DNA of 64,000 nucleotides from Paraburkholderia sp. BCC1884 (lineage in GTDB: Bacteria; Pseudomonadota; Gammaproteobacteria; Burkholderiales; Burkholderiaceae), in the NCBI RefSeq assembly GCF_900996225.1, contig NZ_CAAJGL010000123.1:62001-126000 (forward strand), in the 5' to 3' direction. Both the position numbers and the translations under genes were made by a program. The first letter of the stretch is position 1. Each line of letters starts with the position of its first letter. The notes beneath the pieces are model-generated. The model was not told where the DNA came from and made no database searches. It saw only the letters and a list, made by a program, of their open reading frames with translations. Shown in pieces: positions 43,711 through 52,956 of this stretch.

Positions 43711-44904
43711 TTAGGCGGGCTTCAGGATCCGGTCGGCGATCATCGATCCGATCGGAATCGCCGACGTCGCGGCCGGCGAAGGCGCATTGCAGACGTGCAA
43801 CATGCGCGGCGTGTCGGCGAACAGGAAGTCGTGCACGAGCGTGCCGTCACGCATCACGGCTTGCGCGCGAATGCCGGCCTCATAAGGCAGCAGATCGTCC
43901 ACGGTCAGCGAAGGACAATACTTACGACACTGTTCGAGATAGCCCCGTTTGAACAGCGAGTTCTTCATCTCCCCCATGCCGGAGCCGAGGTTGCGCCAGA
44001 TGGTTTTCCAGAAGCCGGGGAACGTGGCGTATTGCGCCACGTCGCGCAGATCGACGGAGAATTTCGGGTAATTTTCACGACCGAAACCAAGTACGGCATT
44101 CGGTCCGACCGTGACGCTGCCGTCGATCATCCGCGTCAGATGCACGCCGAGAAATGGCAGATCCGGATCGGGAATCGGGTAGATCAGATGGCGCACCACA
44201 TTGTTTTTCGTGGCCGGCAAGCGGTAATACTCGCCACGAAACGGCACGATCTGGTGATCGATCTTCACACCCGCGAGCCGCGCCAGCCGGTCCGATTGCA
44301 GGCCGCCACAAACCACCAGCTTGCGGGCCTGCCAGTGGGCGTCGTCCGCGCCGATCGTGACGTCATCGCCGCTTTCCGCGATCGACGTCACCTTCGTGCC
44401 GAGTCGGACTTCGCCACCCGCTTTCCGGATCATGCGCGCCATGGCTTCGCATACCTGGCGATAGTCGACGATACCGGTCGCGTCGACGAAGAGTCCGCCC
44501 ATGCCCGCGATATTCGGCTCGCGCCGCTGCAACTCCGCGGCGTCCAGTCGCTCAACGCGCAAACCGTTCTGTTGCGAACGCGCGTAGAGCGCCTCCATTC
44601 GCGACAATTCGAGCGGAGTCGATGCGACCAGCAGCTTGCCGCACACCTCGAACGGAATGCCCTGTTCGCGACAAAACGCCTTGGTCGCCTCCGCGCCCCG
44701 CTTGCACAACTCGGCCTTCAGGCTGCCCGGCTGGTAGTAGATGCCCGCATGAATCACACCGCTGTTGTGGCCCGTCTGGTGTCGGGCGAGCGTGGTCTCT
44801 TTTTCGAGCAGCAGCAGCGAAGCCGAGGGTTCACGCTGTAGTAACTCCATCGCCGTCGCGAGTCCGACAATGCCGCCACCGATGATGCAAAAGTCGTAGG
44901 TCAT
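43711..44904 (-). CDS. lhgO: L-2-hydroxyglutarate oxidase/dehydrogenase (397 aa)
   Basis: FAD enzyme of the DAO superfamily converting L-2-hydroxyglutarate to 2-oxoglutarate and passing electrons to the respiratory chain. FAD motif GGGIVGLATAMEL near residue 8; HQTGHNSGVIHAGIYYQPGSLKA is diagnostic for LhgO, as is PFLGVHLTRMIDGSVTVGPNA. Length matches. A FadR-type operator (44953-44963) lies in its promoter and the cognate regulator is the upstream gene on the same strand. It feeds 2-oxoglutarate to the TCA cycle, like the semialdehyde dehydrogenase nearby. Confidence 0.93.
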   Translation of the reverse strand: MTYDFCIIGGGIVGLATAMELLQREPSASLLLLEKETTLARHQTGHNSGVIHAGIYYQPGSLKAELCKRGAEATKAFCREQGIPFEVCGKLLVASTPLELSRMEALYARSQQNGLRVERLDAAELQRREPNIAGMGGLFVDATGIVDYRQVCEAMARMIRKAGGEVRLGTKVTSIAESGDDVTIGADDAHWQARKLVVCGGLQSDRLARLAGVKIDHQIVPFRGEYYRLPATKNNVVRHLIYPIPDPDLPFLGVHLTRMIDGSVTVGPNAVLGFGRENYPKFSVDLRDVAQYATFPGFWKTIWRNLGSGMGEMKNSLFKRGYLEQCRKYCPSLTVDDLLPYEAGIRAQAVMRDGTLVHDFLFADTPRMLHVCNAPSPAATSAIPIGSMIADRILKPA

Positions 44905-44952
44905 ATCGCTTTGTTGCGTCTGGAGCTTTACTTGCTCCGTCCGATTATCAGG

Positions 44953-44963
44953 TTGTCAGACTA
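44953..44963. promoter_or_regulatory. FadR-type GntR operator upstream of lhgO
   Basis: TTGTCAGACTA fits the FadR-subfamily consensus TNGTNNNACNA. It lies within a 15-base block (44947-44961) identical to the block upstream of the GntR gene at 45753-45767, 49 bases before the lhgO start. Confidence 0.7.
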
Positions 44964-44972
44964 ACTATTGAC

Positions 44973-44990
44973 AAAAAAACGGTTTGCCGT
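44973..44990 (-). terminator. Weak terminator after the GntR gene
   Basis: On the minus strand ACGG-CAAA-CCGT is followed by a T7 run (44979 down to 44973), 44 bases past the GntR stop. The stem is only 4-5 bp, so it is likely but weak. Confidence 0.4.
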
Positions 44991-45033
44991 CGCGCTCGAA
45001 CCTCGAGGGCTCGCCGCGCAACGTTACTGTCGT

Positions 45034-45735
45034 TCAGTCGATGGGAGGCAATTCGATGTTCTGGCGTTTCGCCGCAGCACGCAGATGCCGCTCAGCGGAA
45101 TCTGCCGCGGCTCGGGCATCGGCACGCTCGATCGCTTCATACAACTCGCCATGTTCCTTGCGCGCAAAGTCACCCGCATTACTTGCCGTGTTGGCCCATT
45201 GCGCGCGACGCACTGCCACGAGTTGGCCCCGCAGAAAATCATGGAACGCGACGAAGTACTCGTTCTTGGTCGCTGCCGCGATGGCGCGGTGAAACGCAAC
45301 GTCGGCCGCCGATGCAGCATCGAAATCGTTTCGCTTCTTCTCCATTTCGCGAATCGCGGCGCTCATACGCTTCAGGTCTTCCGGCGTACGCCGCTGCGCC
45401 GCCGTCAGCGCTGCCTGCGTTTCGATCCACAGGCGCATCTCGAACAACTGCGCGAGATCCAGTTTTTGACTGGCGCCACCAGGCAACCGGAAAACCGTAC
45501 CGGACGGCGTCTGCGAAATGAACGACCCTGCCCCGCGCCGCGCGACGAGGATGCCGTCCGACTTCAACTGGGCGATCGCTTCACGCACCACCGAGCGACT
45601 CACATTGAGCCGCTCGGACAGCTGCTGCTCGGTGGGCAAGCGTGATTCAGCGGGAAAATGACCCGCGTCGATTTCGGCGCGAAGCGCGCCGACCACACGT
45701 TGCACGAGCGAATCGGGACGTTCCAGTTCAAGCAT
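45034..45735 (-). CDS. GntR-family (FadR subfamily) regulator (233 aa)
   Basis: Repressor with an N-terminal winged helix (LPTEQQLSERLNVSRSVVREAIAQL) and an all-helical FCD ligand domain with the usual metal-site pattern (Asp and several His: DVAFHRAIAAAT, KEHGELYEAI, AERHLRAAAK). The start is ATG 45735 or the adjacent GTG 45738. Matching operators precede its own gene and lhgO, so it very probably represses both. The inducer is plausibly L-2-hydroxyglutarate or a related dicarboxylate (inference; LhgR-type regulators are known in other bacteria). Confidence 0.92.
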   Translation of the reverse strand: MLELERPDSLVQRVVGALRAEIDAGHFPAESRLPTEQQLSERLNVSRSVVREAIAQLKSDGILVARRGAGSFISQTPSGTVFRLPGGASQKLDLAQLFEMRLWIETQAALTAAQRRTPEDLKRMSAAIREMEKKRNDFDAASAADVAFHRAIAAATKNEYFVAFHDFLRGQLVAVRRAQWANTASNAGDFARKEHGELYEAIERADARAAADSAERHLRAAAKRQNIELPPID

Positions 45736-45758
45736 CACCGGCTTCTCTATTAATCAGG

Positions 45759-45769
45759 TTGTCAGACAA
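45759..45769. promoter_or_regulatory. FadR-type GntR operator upstream of the GntR gene
   Basis: TTGTC-A-GACAA, a perfect dyad with a one-base centre, fitting TNGTNNNACNA. It is 24 bases before the GntR start, suggesting autoregulation. Confidence 0.72.
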
Positions 45770-45958
45770 TATCGATATCGCGGAGTTGTGTCAAGAGGCT
45801 CGCGTGGCGCGGGATCGCATTTGGATCGGCACGCGCATCGGCTAACATGCCTTGCGGCACAGCGTCGAAGCCGGACGCATCTTAACGCGGATGCGAAGAA
45901 ACAGTATGATGAATGCGCGACGCCTGCGTCCACTTCTCATCCGCAATTTACGTTCGAT

Positions 45959-47575
45959 GTGTTCAAGCTCAAACTTGCCCGCCTAGCCCTATCTTTTTCT
46001 ACGCATCGTGGTCCGGCATGGGGGCCCAGCGTTACGCGCGGTCTGTCGGGCGCGGTCGCCTTGACCGGCGGCGTCTGCGTCTTGCTGGCCGCCGTCGCGC
46101 TCGGCGAGCGCCAGGCGGATCGTGCGATACGTTTTCGCGAACAACTTGTCGCCAGCGATCTGGTCGAATCGGTCGAGCGGATTCTGCGCCATGTGCAGTC
46201 GAGTCAGCGTGAGCCGCTCGATCGCCTGGCTGGACAGCCTTGCGAAAGCGCAGCGAAGCGGCTCGCCGAATTCAAGACATACGTGCGCTACGTGCGCGGC
46301 GTCAACCTGGTTGCGAACGGGCGCCTCTATTGCTCCTCAGCGTTGGGGCCGATGGACGTACCGTTGTCGGCTTATATGTCCACCGTGCAACGCGAACAGG
46401 GCATCAGCCTGATCCATGGCACCCCTTACCAGCCCGCTGTTCCCGTACTGCCCGTATTTGTTCCGACAGGACACGACACCGGTCTGCTGTACGTGATCGA
46501 AGGGTCGTACGTCACCGATATTCTCGCCCATGGCCTGCGCTACGGCGCGGACAAGGTGACGTTATCCGTCACTGGATCCGGTGCGATCGACGAGCACGGC
46601 GTATTTTCCGCTGCGGGCGCTACCGTGGTTCCGCGCTCGGGCACGCAAGTGGCATCGACCGTTTTCCCGTTGCGCGTCGCGGTCACCGCATCGACTGCCT
46701 TTGCATCGCAGATGGACTGGAAGTACGGCGCGATCTTTGGGGGGATCGGATTGCTGCTGGCCGCTCTGATCGCCGCGGCCTACCTGCTCGCGTTCGCCCC
46801 GCGCCGGCTATTGCTGTCTGCCGTGCGGCAAGGTCTCAGGAGCGGTCAGCTCTACATGCTTTATCAACCGGTCGTCGACATTGCGACGCGCCGCATCGTG
46901 GGCGCCGAAGCCCTGGTCCGCTGGACTCACCCACGCTGGGGGCCGATCAGTCCCGCGGTGTTTATGGCAGAGGTCGAGTCGAGCAGCCTTCTCGGCGACG
47001 TCACGCGGTTCGTGCTGCAGCGCGCGACAGATGATGCCCGGAGTTCGACCGGCAGCGCGCCGTTCAGGATTGCTGTCAACGTGGCGCCGATGGACCTCGA
47101 ACGCAAAGGATTCATGCCGGAAGTACTGGCGCTCGTTGAGGGACTGCCTAAGAACACGGTTCTCGTACTCGAAGTCACCGAGCGTTTCCTGTTGAGCCGG
47201 AATCCTCGCGTCCGGACAATTTTTGAAACGCTGCGGGAGCACGGTGTGCGTTTCGCGCTTGACGACTTCGGCACCGAGCATAGCAATCTCGATCTGCTCG
47301 GCCGGTTCCCGTTTGATTACGTCAAGATCGACAAGCAGTTCGTCGAGCAGGTCGACAGGGGCGGCGCGAGTCTGATTGGAGGGATCGCCGCAGTGGCGGC
47401 ACACTACGGTATGCAGGTGATAGCCGAAGGTGTCGAAACCGAGGCGCAGCACGATGCGCTACGACGGCTCGGGATTCCGTTCGGTCAGGGCTACCTCTAC
47501 GAGCGGCCGATTTCCGCCGCCAAAGTTTTCGGTGCACAGCCTGCAAAAGCGTTTGTCGTGGAGTCGGCGCCATGA
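45959..47575 (+). CDS. CSS-motif EAL-domain cyclic-di-GMP phosphodiesterase (about 538 aa)
   Basis: Membrane phosphodiesterase hydrolysing c-di-GMP. One TM near the N-terminus (GLSGAVALTGGVCVLLAAVAL), a periplasmic CSS-type redox/ligand domain with Cys in LAGQPCESAAK and RLYCSSALG, a second TM (AIFGGIGLLLAALIAAAYLLAF), then EAL. Catalytic residues are intact: EALVRW, NVAP, LEVTE, LDDFGT, VKID and AEGVETE. DDFGTG reads DDFGTE, a small deviation. The start is uncertain: GTG 45959 gives a short cytosolic tail, while the frame is open from 45788. Divergent from the GntR gene. Confidence 0.87.
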   Translation: MFKLKLARLALSFSTHRGPAWGPSVTRGLSGAVALTGGVCVLLAAVALGERQADRAIRFREQLVASDLVESVERILRHVQSSQREPLDRLAGQPCESAAKRLAEFKTYVRYVRGVNLVANGRLYCSSALGPMDVPLSAYMSTVQREQGISLIHGTPYQPAVPVLPVFVPTGHDTGLLYVIEGSYVTDILAHGLRYGADKVTLSVTGSGAIDEHGVFSAAGATVVPRSGTQVASTVFPLRVAVTASTAFASQMDWKYGAIFGGIGLLLAALIAAAYLLAFAPRRLLLSAVRQGLRSGQLYMLYQPVVDIATRRIVGAEALVRWTHPRWGPISPAVFMAEVESSSLLGDVTRFVLQRATDDARSSTGSAPFRIAVNVAPMDLERKGFMPEVLALVEGLPKNTVLVLEVTERFLLSRNPRVRTIFETLREHGVRFALDDFGTEHSNLDLLGRFPFDYVKIDKQFVEQVDRGGASLIGGIAAVAAHYGMQVIAEGVETEAQHDALRRLGIPFGQGYLYERPISAAKVFGAQPAKAFVVESAP

Positions 47576-48017
47576 TGCGCCGGATCACGCCTTCCCAACG
47601 CGACGCCCATGCATTCGAAGGGTCATTCCGAGCCACATAGAACTGAATGCCGTATCGCCCGATCAGGGTTGACTTGACCCAGCGATGGACTGGTCGAACT
47701 CACTGGCGCGTCATGTAATGTCGCAAGGTTGCCGAACCACGAAGACTGCCTCACACGATATGCATTATCGAATCGCGCATAGGCAAAACTACTCGACGTT
47801 CGACCGCGCGAATGTACCAATGTCCCCTTCCGATCGACGTAAGGTCATCGTCGCGGCGCTCGACCGAATCTTCGGCGCATACTAAGCGATAACGGAGCGG
47901 TTTTGTTCGAATGGGGCGACCCTCATATCAGCAAATCAGCCTCAACCTTCTAAACATTAATCTCGCTGTTGCCTTTCACTTCTGAAACCGCCTCGGGATA
48001 CCGCGATTGGAGATGCG
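47576..48017. other. Intergenic stretch, at most a doubtful small ORF
   Basis: 442 bases. A 66-codon plus frame (47685-47885, inner ATG 47761) ends SPSDRRKVIVAALDRIFGAY but has no ribosome site or recognisable family. I do not call it. No repeat or RNA gene seen. Confidence 0.35.
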
Positions 48018-48365
48018 ATGCAATTCGACAAACAACAGGACCGGCTCGGGCAGAGTGGCGCAACCATGCGTCCCGGTTCACAGAGCTTGTTGGCAAAGGT
48101 CCTAGCCATAGTGATAGGCGCTGCATTGCTCGTCGTGGGGTTCGCCGTTTCGCTTGTGATGTTGGCCGTGGTGCTTGGGGCCGGCATTGTGATCGGCGGT
48201 TTCGTCTGGTGGAAAACGCGCGATCTGCGCAAACATCTTCGCGAGCAGGCAATGCGCGCACAGCAGACGCACGGGCAACAGGTGCGCGAACGCCCGGGCC
48301 AGTCCATGGACATCGGCGATGTGGTCGAGGACGTAGAGTTCCACGACGAGAGTCCACGGAAATAG
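48018..48365 (+). CDS. Small membrane protein, unrecognised (115 aa)
   Basis: A short hydrophilic N-terminus, then two closely spaced hydrophobic segments (about residues 25-47 and 49-65, with VLAIVIGAALLVVGFAV), a WWKTRD boundary and a charged Gln/Arg-rich tail. It resembles the 'transmembrane protein' small ORFs common in Burkholderia-group genomes. Ribosome-site GGAG is near 48006-48009. Function unknown; monocistronic. Confidence 0.72.
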   Translation: MQFDKQQDRLGQSGATMRPGSQSLLAKVLAIVIGAALLVVGFAVSLVMLAVVLGAGIVIGGFVWWKTRDLRKHLREQAMRAQQTHGQQVRERPGQSMDIGDVVEDVEFHDESPRK

Positions 48366-48679
48366 GCGCCGCACCCTGACCGCGCATGCCCACCGCGTTA
48401 CCGCACGTCAGAAGAACATGCTCTGACTCGATGCGGCGACGGTCATGTTTCGACGAGCGTCGTCTGGCATTGCGCCACACTGGATTTTCAGGCGGCAGTT
48501 CGCACACTGCCCGATGTGGCTTTGGCTAACGCGAACTTTTCCGGCAGAAGCGTTCGCGTCGCATACTCAATCGAGATTGCATCCGCATACGAACGCGCCT
48601 GCCAGTGCATCTATCAACGGACATATTCGCGCCTCGCGCACGCCTGCATCCTGGATGTACGACCATCAAAACGCTCGGG
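48366..48679. other. Convergent intergenic stretch, nothing recognised
   Basis: 314 bases between the small membrane protein stop and the binding-protein stop. A plus-strand frame 48445-48843 extends into the antisense of the next gene and is rejected. Confidence 0.4.
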
Positions 48680-49453
48680 TCAACTGCCGTGAATATCGAT
48701 GTCGAAGTACTTCTTCTCAATGCGTTTATACGTGCCGTCTTTCAGCATCGAATCGATGGCCTGATCGACCTTTTGGCGTAGCGCGGGGTCGTCCTTGCGA
48801 AAGCCAATTCCCGCACCTTTTCCAAGTGTTTGCGGATCGCTGACATTTTGACCGGCAAAACCGTAACCGCTGCCTTGCGGCGTATTCAAAAATCCGTTGA
48901 TGCCTGCAAGAGCGTCTGTGAACGTCGCATCGATGCGACCTGAGCGCAGGTCCGGATAGACCTGTTCCTGATTCGCATACGACACCACGTTGATACCCGC
49001 CGTCGCCCAGTGCGCCTTCGCGTAGGCCTCCTGGGTTGATCCCTGAGCGACGCCAACGGCCTTGCCACTCAACGACTGAACGGTGGGTTGCAGACTGGAG
49101 CCATCTTTAGCGATCAGGCGACTCGGCGTGTTGAAAAGCGGCTGGGAGAATGCCACCTGCTCTTGACGCTTCGGCGTAATTGACATCGCCGACAGGATCG
49201 CGTCGAATTTCCTGCCTTGCAGAGCGGGAATGATGCCGTCGAAGCCTGTTTCGACCCAAACGCAATGCATCTGCAGGCGCCTGCAGATTTCGTTGCCCAA
49301 ATCGATCTCAAAACCGACGAGTTGGCCAGAAGGCGACTTCGATTCGAACGGTGCGTAGGTCGGGTCCACGCCAAAGCGTAACTCCGTCAAATCCTTTGCC
49401 TGTGTGGCCAGCGCGACCATCGCCAGCACGGCACCCAGAATGATGCGTTTCAT
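48680..49453 (-). CDS. ABC-type polar amino-acid substrate-binding protein (257 aa)
   Basis: Periplasmic binding protein of the Lys/Arg/Orn-His family (SBP_bac_3). Signal peptide MKRIILGAVLAMVALATQA; the mature domain has LRFGVDPTYAPFESK, GFEIDLGNEICRRL, GFDGIIPALQGRKFDAILSAM and KAVGVAQGSTQEAYA. GGGAGCG precedes the ATG. It has no permease or ATPase partner in the window and lies last in an operon with an M14-like hydrolase and a Rieske oxygenase. Confidence 0.92.
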   Translation of the reverse strand: MKRIILGAVLAMVALATQAKDLTELRFGVDPTYAPFESKSPSGQLVGFEIDLGNEICRRLQMHCVWVETGFDGIIPALQGRKFDAILSAMSITPKRQEQVAFSQPLFNTPSRLIAKDGSSLQPTVQSLSGKAVGVAQGSTQEAYAKAHWATAGINVVSYANQEQVYPDLRSGRIDATFTDALAGINGFLNTPQGSGYGFAGQNVSDPQTLGKGAGIGFRKDDPALRQKVDQAIDSMLKDGTYKRIEKKYFDIDIHGS

Positions 49454-49540
49454 ATGCGCTCCCGTTCGTGTGTTGCGCCGCGGACGTTTGCCGGCGGTGC
49501 GTGGGGTGAAAGAACCGTGTCGTGAAAATTTCTTCGCGGA

Positions 49541-50644
49541 CTACATCGTCGTTAGTGCGTCGAGTGCCCGCTGCCAGATTTGCCGCGTGCGCAGCGCGAT
49601 CAACTCGCGCCAGTGGGCATCAGCGGGGTAGTAGTGTTCCAGCAGCGCGGCCTTGATCCGCCGCCCTGTCGCGTCGAAAGGGTCGCCGTGCAGATGCAGC
49701 CAGTGGTCGTCGCGCAGCAAAGTATGTCCGCGAGCGCCGTCGTATGTGCCGCATTCGATCACGAGCGGTATCAGATCCACGTCGGCAAGCTGATCGATCA
49801 GTGCCTGCGAGGTATAACCAGTCGCCGTCGCAGCGACACCGCTGTCGGACGACGCATTTTCCGCAGTAAGGATCGTGTACAGCCAGGGACCGTATAGCGC
49901 TTGCGCGGTGTCGTGCGCGGGTACCTTGCGCTCGCCGATTGTCATCAGCATCGGGTGTCCGTAGGCACCGGCGCCGGTGTGCAGATCGAAGGCGATGGCC
50001 GTGCGTGCACTCGCCACATGAGCCTGCATGATCTGACGCACCGTGCGGTTCGTCCACGTCTGCTGTGTGCCGCCGAAGAAGACGCCGTCCGGATGCCTGT
50101 ACTGTCCCGCTTCGATGATATTGCGCACGCGTGCTTCCCCGCGATCGCGCATGTGCGTGGCGAGTTGCTCATCCGCGCGCTGACGCTCCGGTCCGTCAAG
50201 ATCGCGGCACAAATAGATCTCGTGCAACGTTTCGTATTCGATATTCGCGGGCGGTGCCTGAGTAAAATCTATGTAGTTGCGGTTCACGTCGGCGTTGTCC
50301 TCATTCACCCGACGCAACCATGCCGTGCCCCACGGGTTGACGAGATGCACGAGCACGACGCAGGTGCCTTCAGGCAAGGCGTGGTCCCGCAGATTATCGA
50401 GTAACGCGATCTGACTGTCGGAGCCGTAAAAACCCTCTACGCCATGAGTTCCCGACACCAGCACGAGGCGCTTTTGCGCATCGGCAGGGCCGACCGTCGC
50501 AACGTCCGTAGAGAGTGTCTCGCCGCGTGGTCCGTGCATCGGGTGAGGATAGGTAGCGACAGTCGCCTCGACGCGCGCCGCGGCCTCGAGAAAGCGCTCG
50601 CGCTGATTAGCGAAACTCGACGTATCAAGAAAATAGGCGCTCAT
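49541..50644 (-). CDS. M14-like zinc hydrolase, DUF2817 family (367 aa)
   Basis: Carboxypeptidase/aspartoacylase-like fold (DUF2817). Putative zinc ligands: His and Glu in SGTHGVEGFYG and the later His in DLHTGAGAYGHP; the general-base Glu is probably in LVIECGTYDG. GGGAG precedes ATG 50644. It follows the Rieske oxygenase by 18 bases and precedes the binding protein by 87. Likely hydrolyses an amide or peptide bond in the cytoplasm (no signal peptide). Substrate unknown. Confidence 0.83.
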   Translation of the reverse strand: MSAYFLDTSSFANQRERFLEAAARVEATVATYPHPMHGPRGETLSTDVATVGPADAQKRLVLVSGTHGVEGFYGSDSQIALLDNLRDHALPEGTCVVLVHLVNPWGTAWLRRVNEDNADVNRNYIDFTQAPPANIEYETLHEIYLCRDLDGPERQRADEQLATHMRDRGEARVRNIIEAGQYRHPDGVFFGGTQQTWTNRTVRQIMQAHVASARTAIAFDLHTGAGAYGHPMLMTIGERKVPAHDTAQALYGPWLYTILTAENASSDSGVAATATGYTSQALIDQLADVDLIPLVIECGTYDGARGHTLLRDDHWLHLHGDPFDATGRRIKAALLEHYYPADAHWRELIALRTRQIWQRALDALTTM

Positions 50645-50662
50645 TATCGCTCCCGTAACGAG

Positions 50663-51727
50663 TCAGGTTGCCGGAGTCGACAGACGCACAAGCGGCGCAT
50701 ACTCCGGCGCCACATGCTCAGCATCGACTAATTGCTGCACAGCTCGGCGGAACCTGAGCGGTCCGGCGTCGATTCCGAGGTCGATATTCGGCGTACGCCG
50801 GTTCGCCATACCTTCATGCACGGCCTCAAGGATGACCCGGTCCTCGTCGAATGCGTGGCGGACGTCCTCATTGAATTGTCGCGTCACCGCTTCGTCTTGC
50901 TGATCGAAATTGCGCATCTGAAACCAGAAATAGCGGGTATGCGATTCGTCGATCGGCGTCATGAAATTGTATGAATTCATCAGAAACACCAGGTCGTGCT
51001 GCTTGCCCTCATCGGTGCCGGTGCCCGCTGGCGTGAAGACGGCCTTGATGATCGCGTGTGAGGGAAACCGCACCTCGTAGTGCTGCTTGCGGTCGCAGCG
51101 TCCGGAGAATTTGACGAACTTGGCATAAAACGGTGCGACATCGACATCTCGCATCCAGCGCGAGACGGTCACGCCCACATCGCTTGCAATGGTTTTCAAG
51201 GGCTCGGCTTCACACGCAGCATTGCCGAACGAGCCCGGATGCACCCATGCGACGTGCGATGGGTCGAGCAGGTTGTCGGTCACGTAGAGATAGTTGCAGG
51301 CGACCGTCATCGCATCGCCTTCGTTCAAGCCCCATGCCGGATCGCCCCATTCTGGAACATCGAAGATCTGGGCGGTGTCGGCGAGCCTGGCCTCGCCCAT
51401 CCAGATCCAGACGAGACCATAACGCTCTTCGGTGGGATAGCTGCGGACCTGCGCCGCTCGTGGAATACGCGTTAGAGCTGGCGCGCTCACGCATGTCCCG
51501 GCGCAGTCGAAGGTCAGCCCGTGATATCCGCATTCGATTCGATCGCCAAGCAAGCGACCCATCGACAACGGCAGCTTGCGATGTGGACACGCGTCTTCGA
51601 GCGCCGTCACCGCTCCATCCGGCGCACGAAACAGCACGACCCGCTCACCCAGCAGTTTCAACGGCATGAGGCACTGCTGGACTTCGGCGCTGCGCGCCGC
51701 GACGTACCACGCGTTTCTGATGAACAT
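50663..51727 (-). CDS. Rieske non-heme iron oxygenase, VanA-like (354 aa)
   Basis: Oxygenase component of a ring-hydroxylating or O/N-demethylating system (vanillate demethylase-like). The Rieske centre is CPHRKLPLSMG...ECGYHG (C-x-H and C-x2-H); the mononuclear iron site is NLLDPSHVAWVHPG (D-x2-H-x4-H). ATG 51727 has GAGGAGAGC upstream; the frame to 51787 is rejected. No reductase partner lies next to it. Divergent from a LysR gene, which probably regulates it. Confidence 0.9.
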   Translation of the reverse strand: MFIRNAWYVAARSAEVQQCLMPLKLLGERVVLFRAPDGAVTALEDACPHRKLPLSMGRLLGDRIECGYHGLTFDCAGTCVSAPALTRIPRAAQVRSYPTEERYGLVWIWMGEARLADTAQIFDVPEWGDPAWGLNEGDAMTVACNYLYVTDNLLDPSHVAWVHPGSFGNAACEAEPLKTIASDVGVTVSRWMRDVDVAPFYAKFVKFSGRCDRKQHYEVRFPSHAIIKAVFTPAGTGTDEGKQHDLVFLMNSYNFMTPIDESHTRYFWFQMRNFDQQDEAVTRQFNEDVRHAFDEDRVILEAVHEGMANRRTPNIDLGIDAGPLRFRRAVQQLVDAEHVAPEYAPLVRLSTPAT

Positions 51728-51839
51728 CGTTGCTCTCCTCTTTTCATCGCAATCCGGCCCGCGCGCGACCTCACGCAGCCTTTGCATCGACTGTAAAAAG
51801 TCAAAATAGAAAGAACAGCAGTTAGAAAGTGCGATTTAC

Positions 51840-51854
51840 TTTAGAATTTCTAAA
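51840..51854. promoter_or_regulatory. Palindrome TTTAGA-N3-TCTAAA, candidate LysR site
   Basis: Perfect 6-3-6 dyad in the divergent region between the Rieske gene (51727) and the LysR gene (51879). The half-site-like TTAGAAAG also occurs about 20 bases upstream. Confidence 0.45.
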
Positions 51855-51878
51855 CCATCTTGATCGATCGGGTTCGAT

Positions 51879-52823
51879 ATGAACACGCTTGCGCCGCTTC
51901 GCGCGATCCAGGTTTTTGAAACGCTCGGCCGTTGCGACGGCCTGGTCGAGACAGCGCGCAGACTCGATATCTCTCCCGGCGCGGTCAGTCAGCAAATCAA
52001 GCTGCTTGAAAATGCGCTCGGAGTGAAGCTCGTCACGAAAGAAGGACGGCGGATGCGCTTGACCGCGACCGGTCGCCGATATCATGAGAGTTGCCTTGCC
52101 GCGCTGGAAACCTTGCGCATCGCGCAGGACGACATCGAGCGTTCAAAAAACGTGCGCAGCCTGAATGTCAGCGCCCTGCCTTCGCTGCTATCGAAGTGGC
52201 TTGCCCCGCGCATCAACGCCTGGCAAAAGGCGCATCCAGACATCGACGTCTATCTGGATGGCTCTCACGCGGAACCGTCGCCAGATGTCTACGAGATCGA
52301 CTTTCGCATCAGCTACGGCGATCGTATCGACGACGCAGGCACCTCCATCGAACTGTTCCGCGATAGCGTCGTGCCGGTGTGCAGCCCGCAGATCCTGCCG
52401 CGCAAGGGCAAGGTTGCGCTGAAGCCTGCTGATCTCGCCACGTTTGAGCTGATCGCGGTTGACTGGCTGCCAAAGTTCGCTTCGCCGCCGTCCTGGCGCG
52501 ACTGGTTCGCGGCGCACGGCGTCGAGACAACCACACTGCGCCAGCCGCATCAGGTGCACTCCCTCTCGAGCGTCGCAATTCAGGCTGCGATCGATGGTCA
52601 CGGTTTCGTCCTCGCCCAGTGTTCGATGGTCGCGGACGATCTGGCGGCGGGCAGGCTCTCGATGCCTGTTGCTTCGGCCATTCCGTTACCGTCACCGTAT
52701 TTTCTTACCTGGCGCGAAAGCACGTTCGATCGTCCGCAGTGCCGCGCCTTCCATCGCTGGTTGCTCGCGAGGGCGAAGGAACAGCAGATCGATATCGATC
52801 TGTTGGGACTTCGAACCGTATAG
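51879..52823 (+). CDS. LysR-family regulator, GcvA-like (314 aa)
   Basis: Begins MNTLAPLRAIQVFETLGRC; HTH ETARRLDISPGAVSQQIKLLE as in GcvA/AmpR-type regulators, with a C-terminal effector domain. Divergent from the Rieske/M14/binding-protein operon with a 151-base spacer containing a palindrome. Effector unknown. Confidence 0.9.
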   Translation: MNTLAPLRAIQVFETLGRCDGLVETARRLDISPGAVSQQIKLLENALGVKLVTKEGRRMRLTATGRRYHESCLAALETLRIAQDDIERSKNVRSLNVSALPSLLSKWLAPRINAWQKAHPDIDVYLDGSHAEPSPDVYEIDFRISYGDRIDDAGTSIELFRDSVVPVCSPQILPRKGKVALKPADLATFELIAVDWLPKFASPPSWRDWFAAHGVETTTLRQPHQVHSLSSVAIQAAIDGHGFVLAQCSMVADDLAAGRLSMPVASAIPLPSPYFLTWRESTFDRPQCRAFHRWLLARAKEQQIDIDLLGLRTV

Positions 52824-52956
52824 CTGATTACGAGCCGCGAAGTCCTCACAAGTTACGCGATAGTGTCGGATGGCTTGAGCTACGTTCTCACCCGATAGCG
52901 TCTCACAGGCAGGTTTCTTGCTGAAGTTGGGTATTCAAATCGCCGAATCGAACAAC

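Noticed and set aside
43687..44841. 384-codon plus-strand frame opposite lhgO
   Set aside because: lhgO is unambiguous on the minus strand; this frame shows no domain and begins inside the terminator region.
47685..47885. 66-codon ORF after the EAL gene
   Set aside because: No ribosome site or family; codon use is mixed. It could be revisited if conserved.
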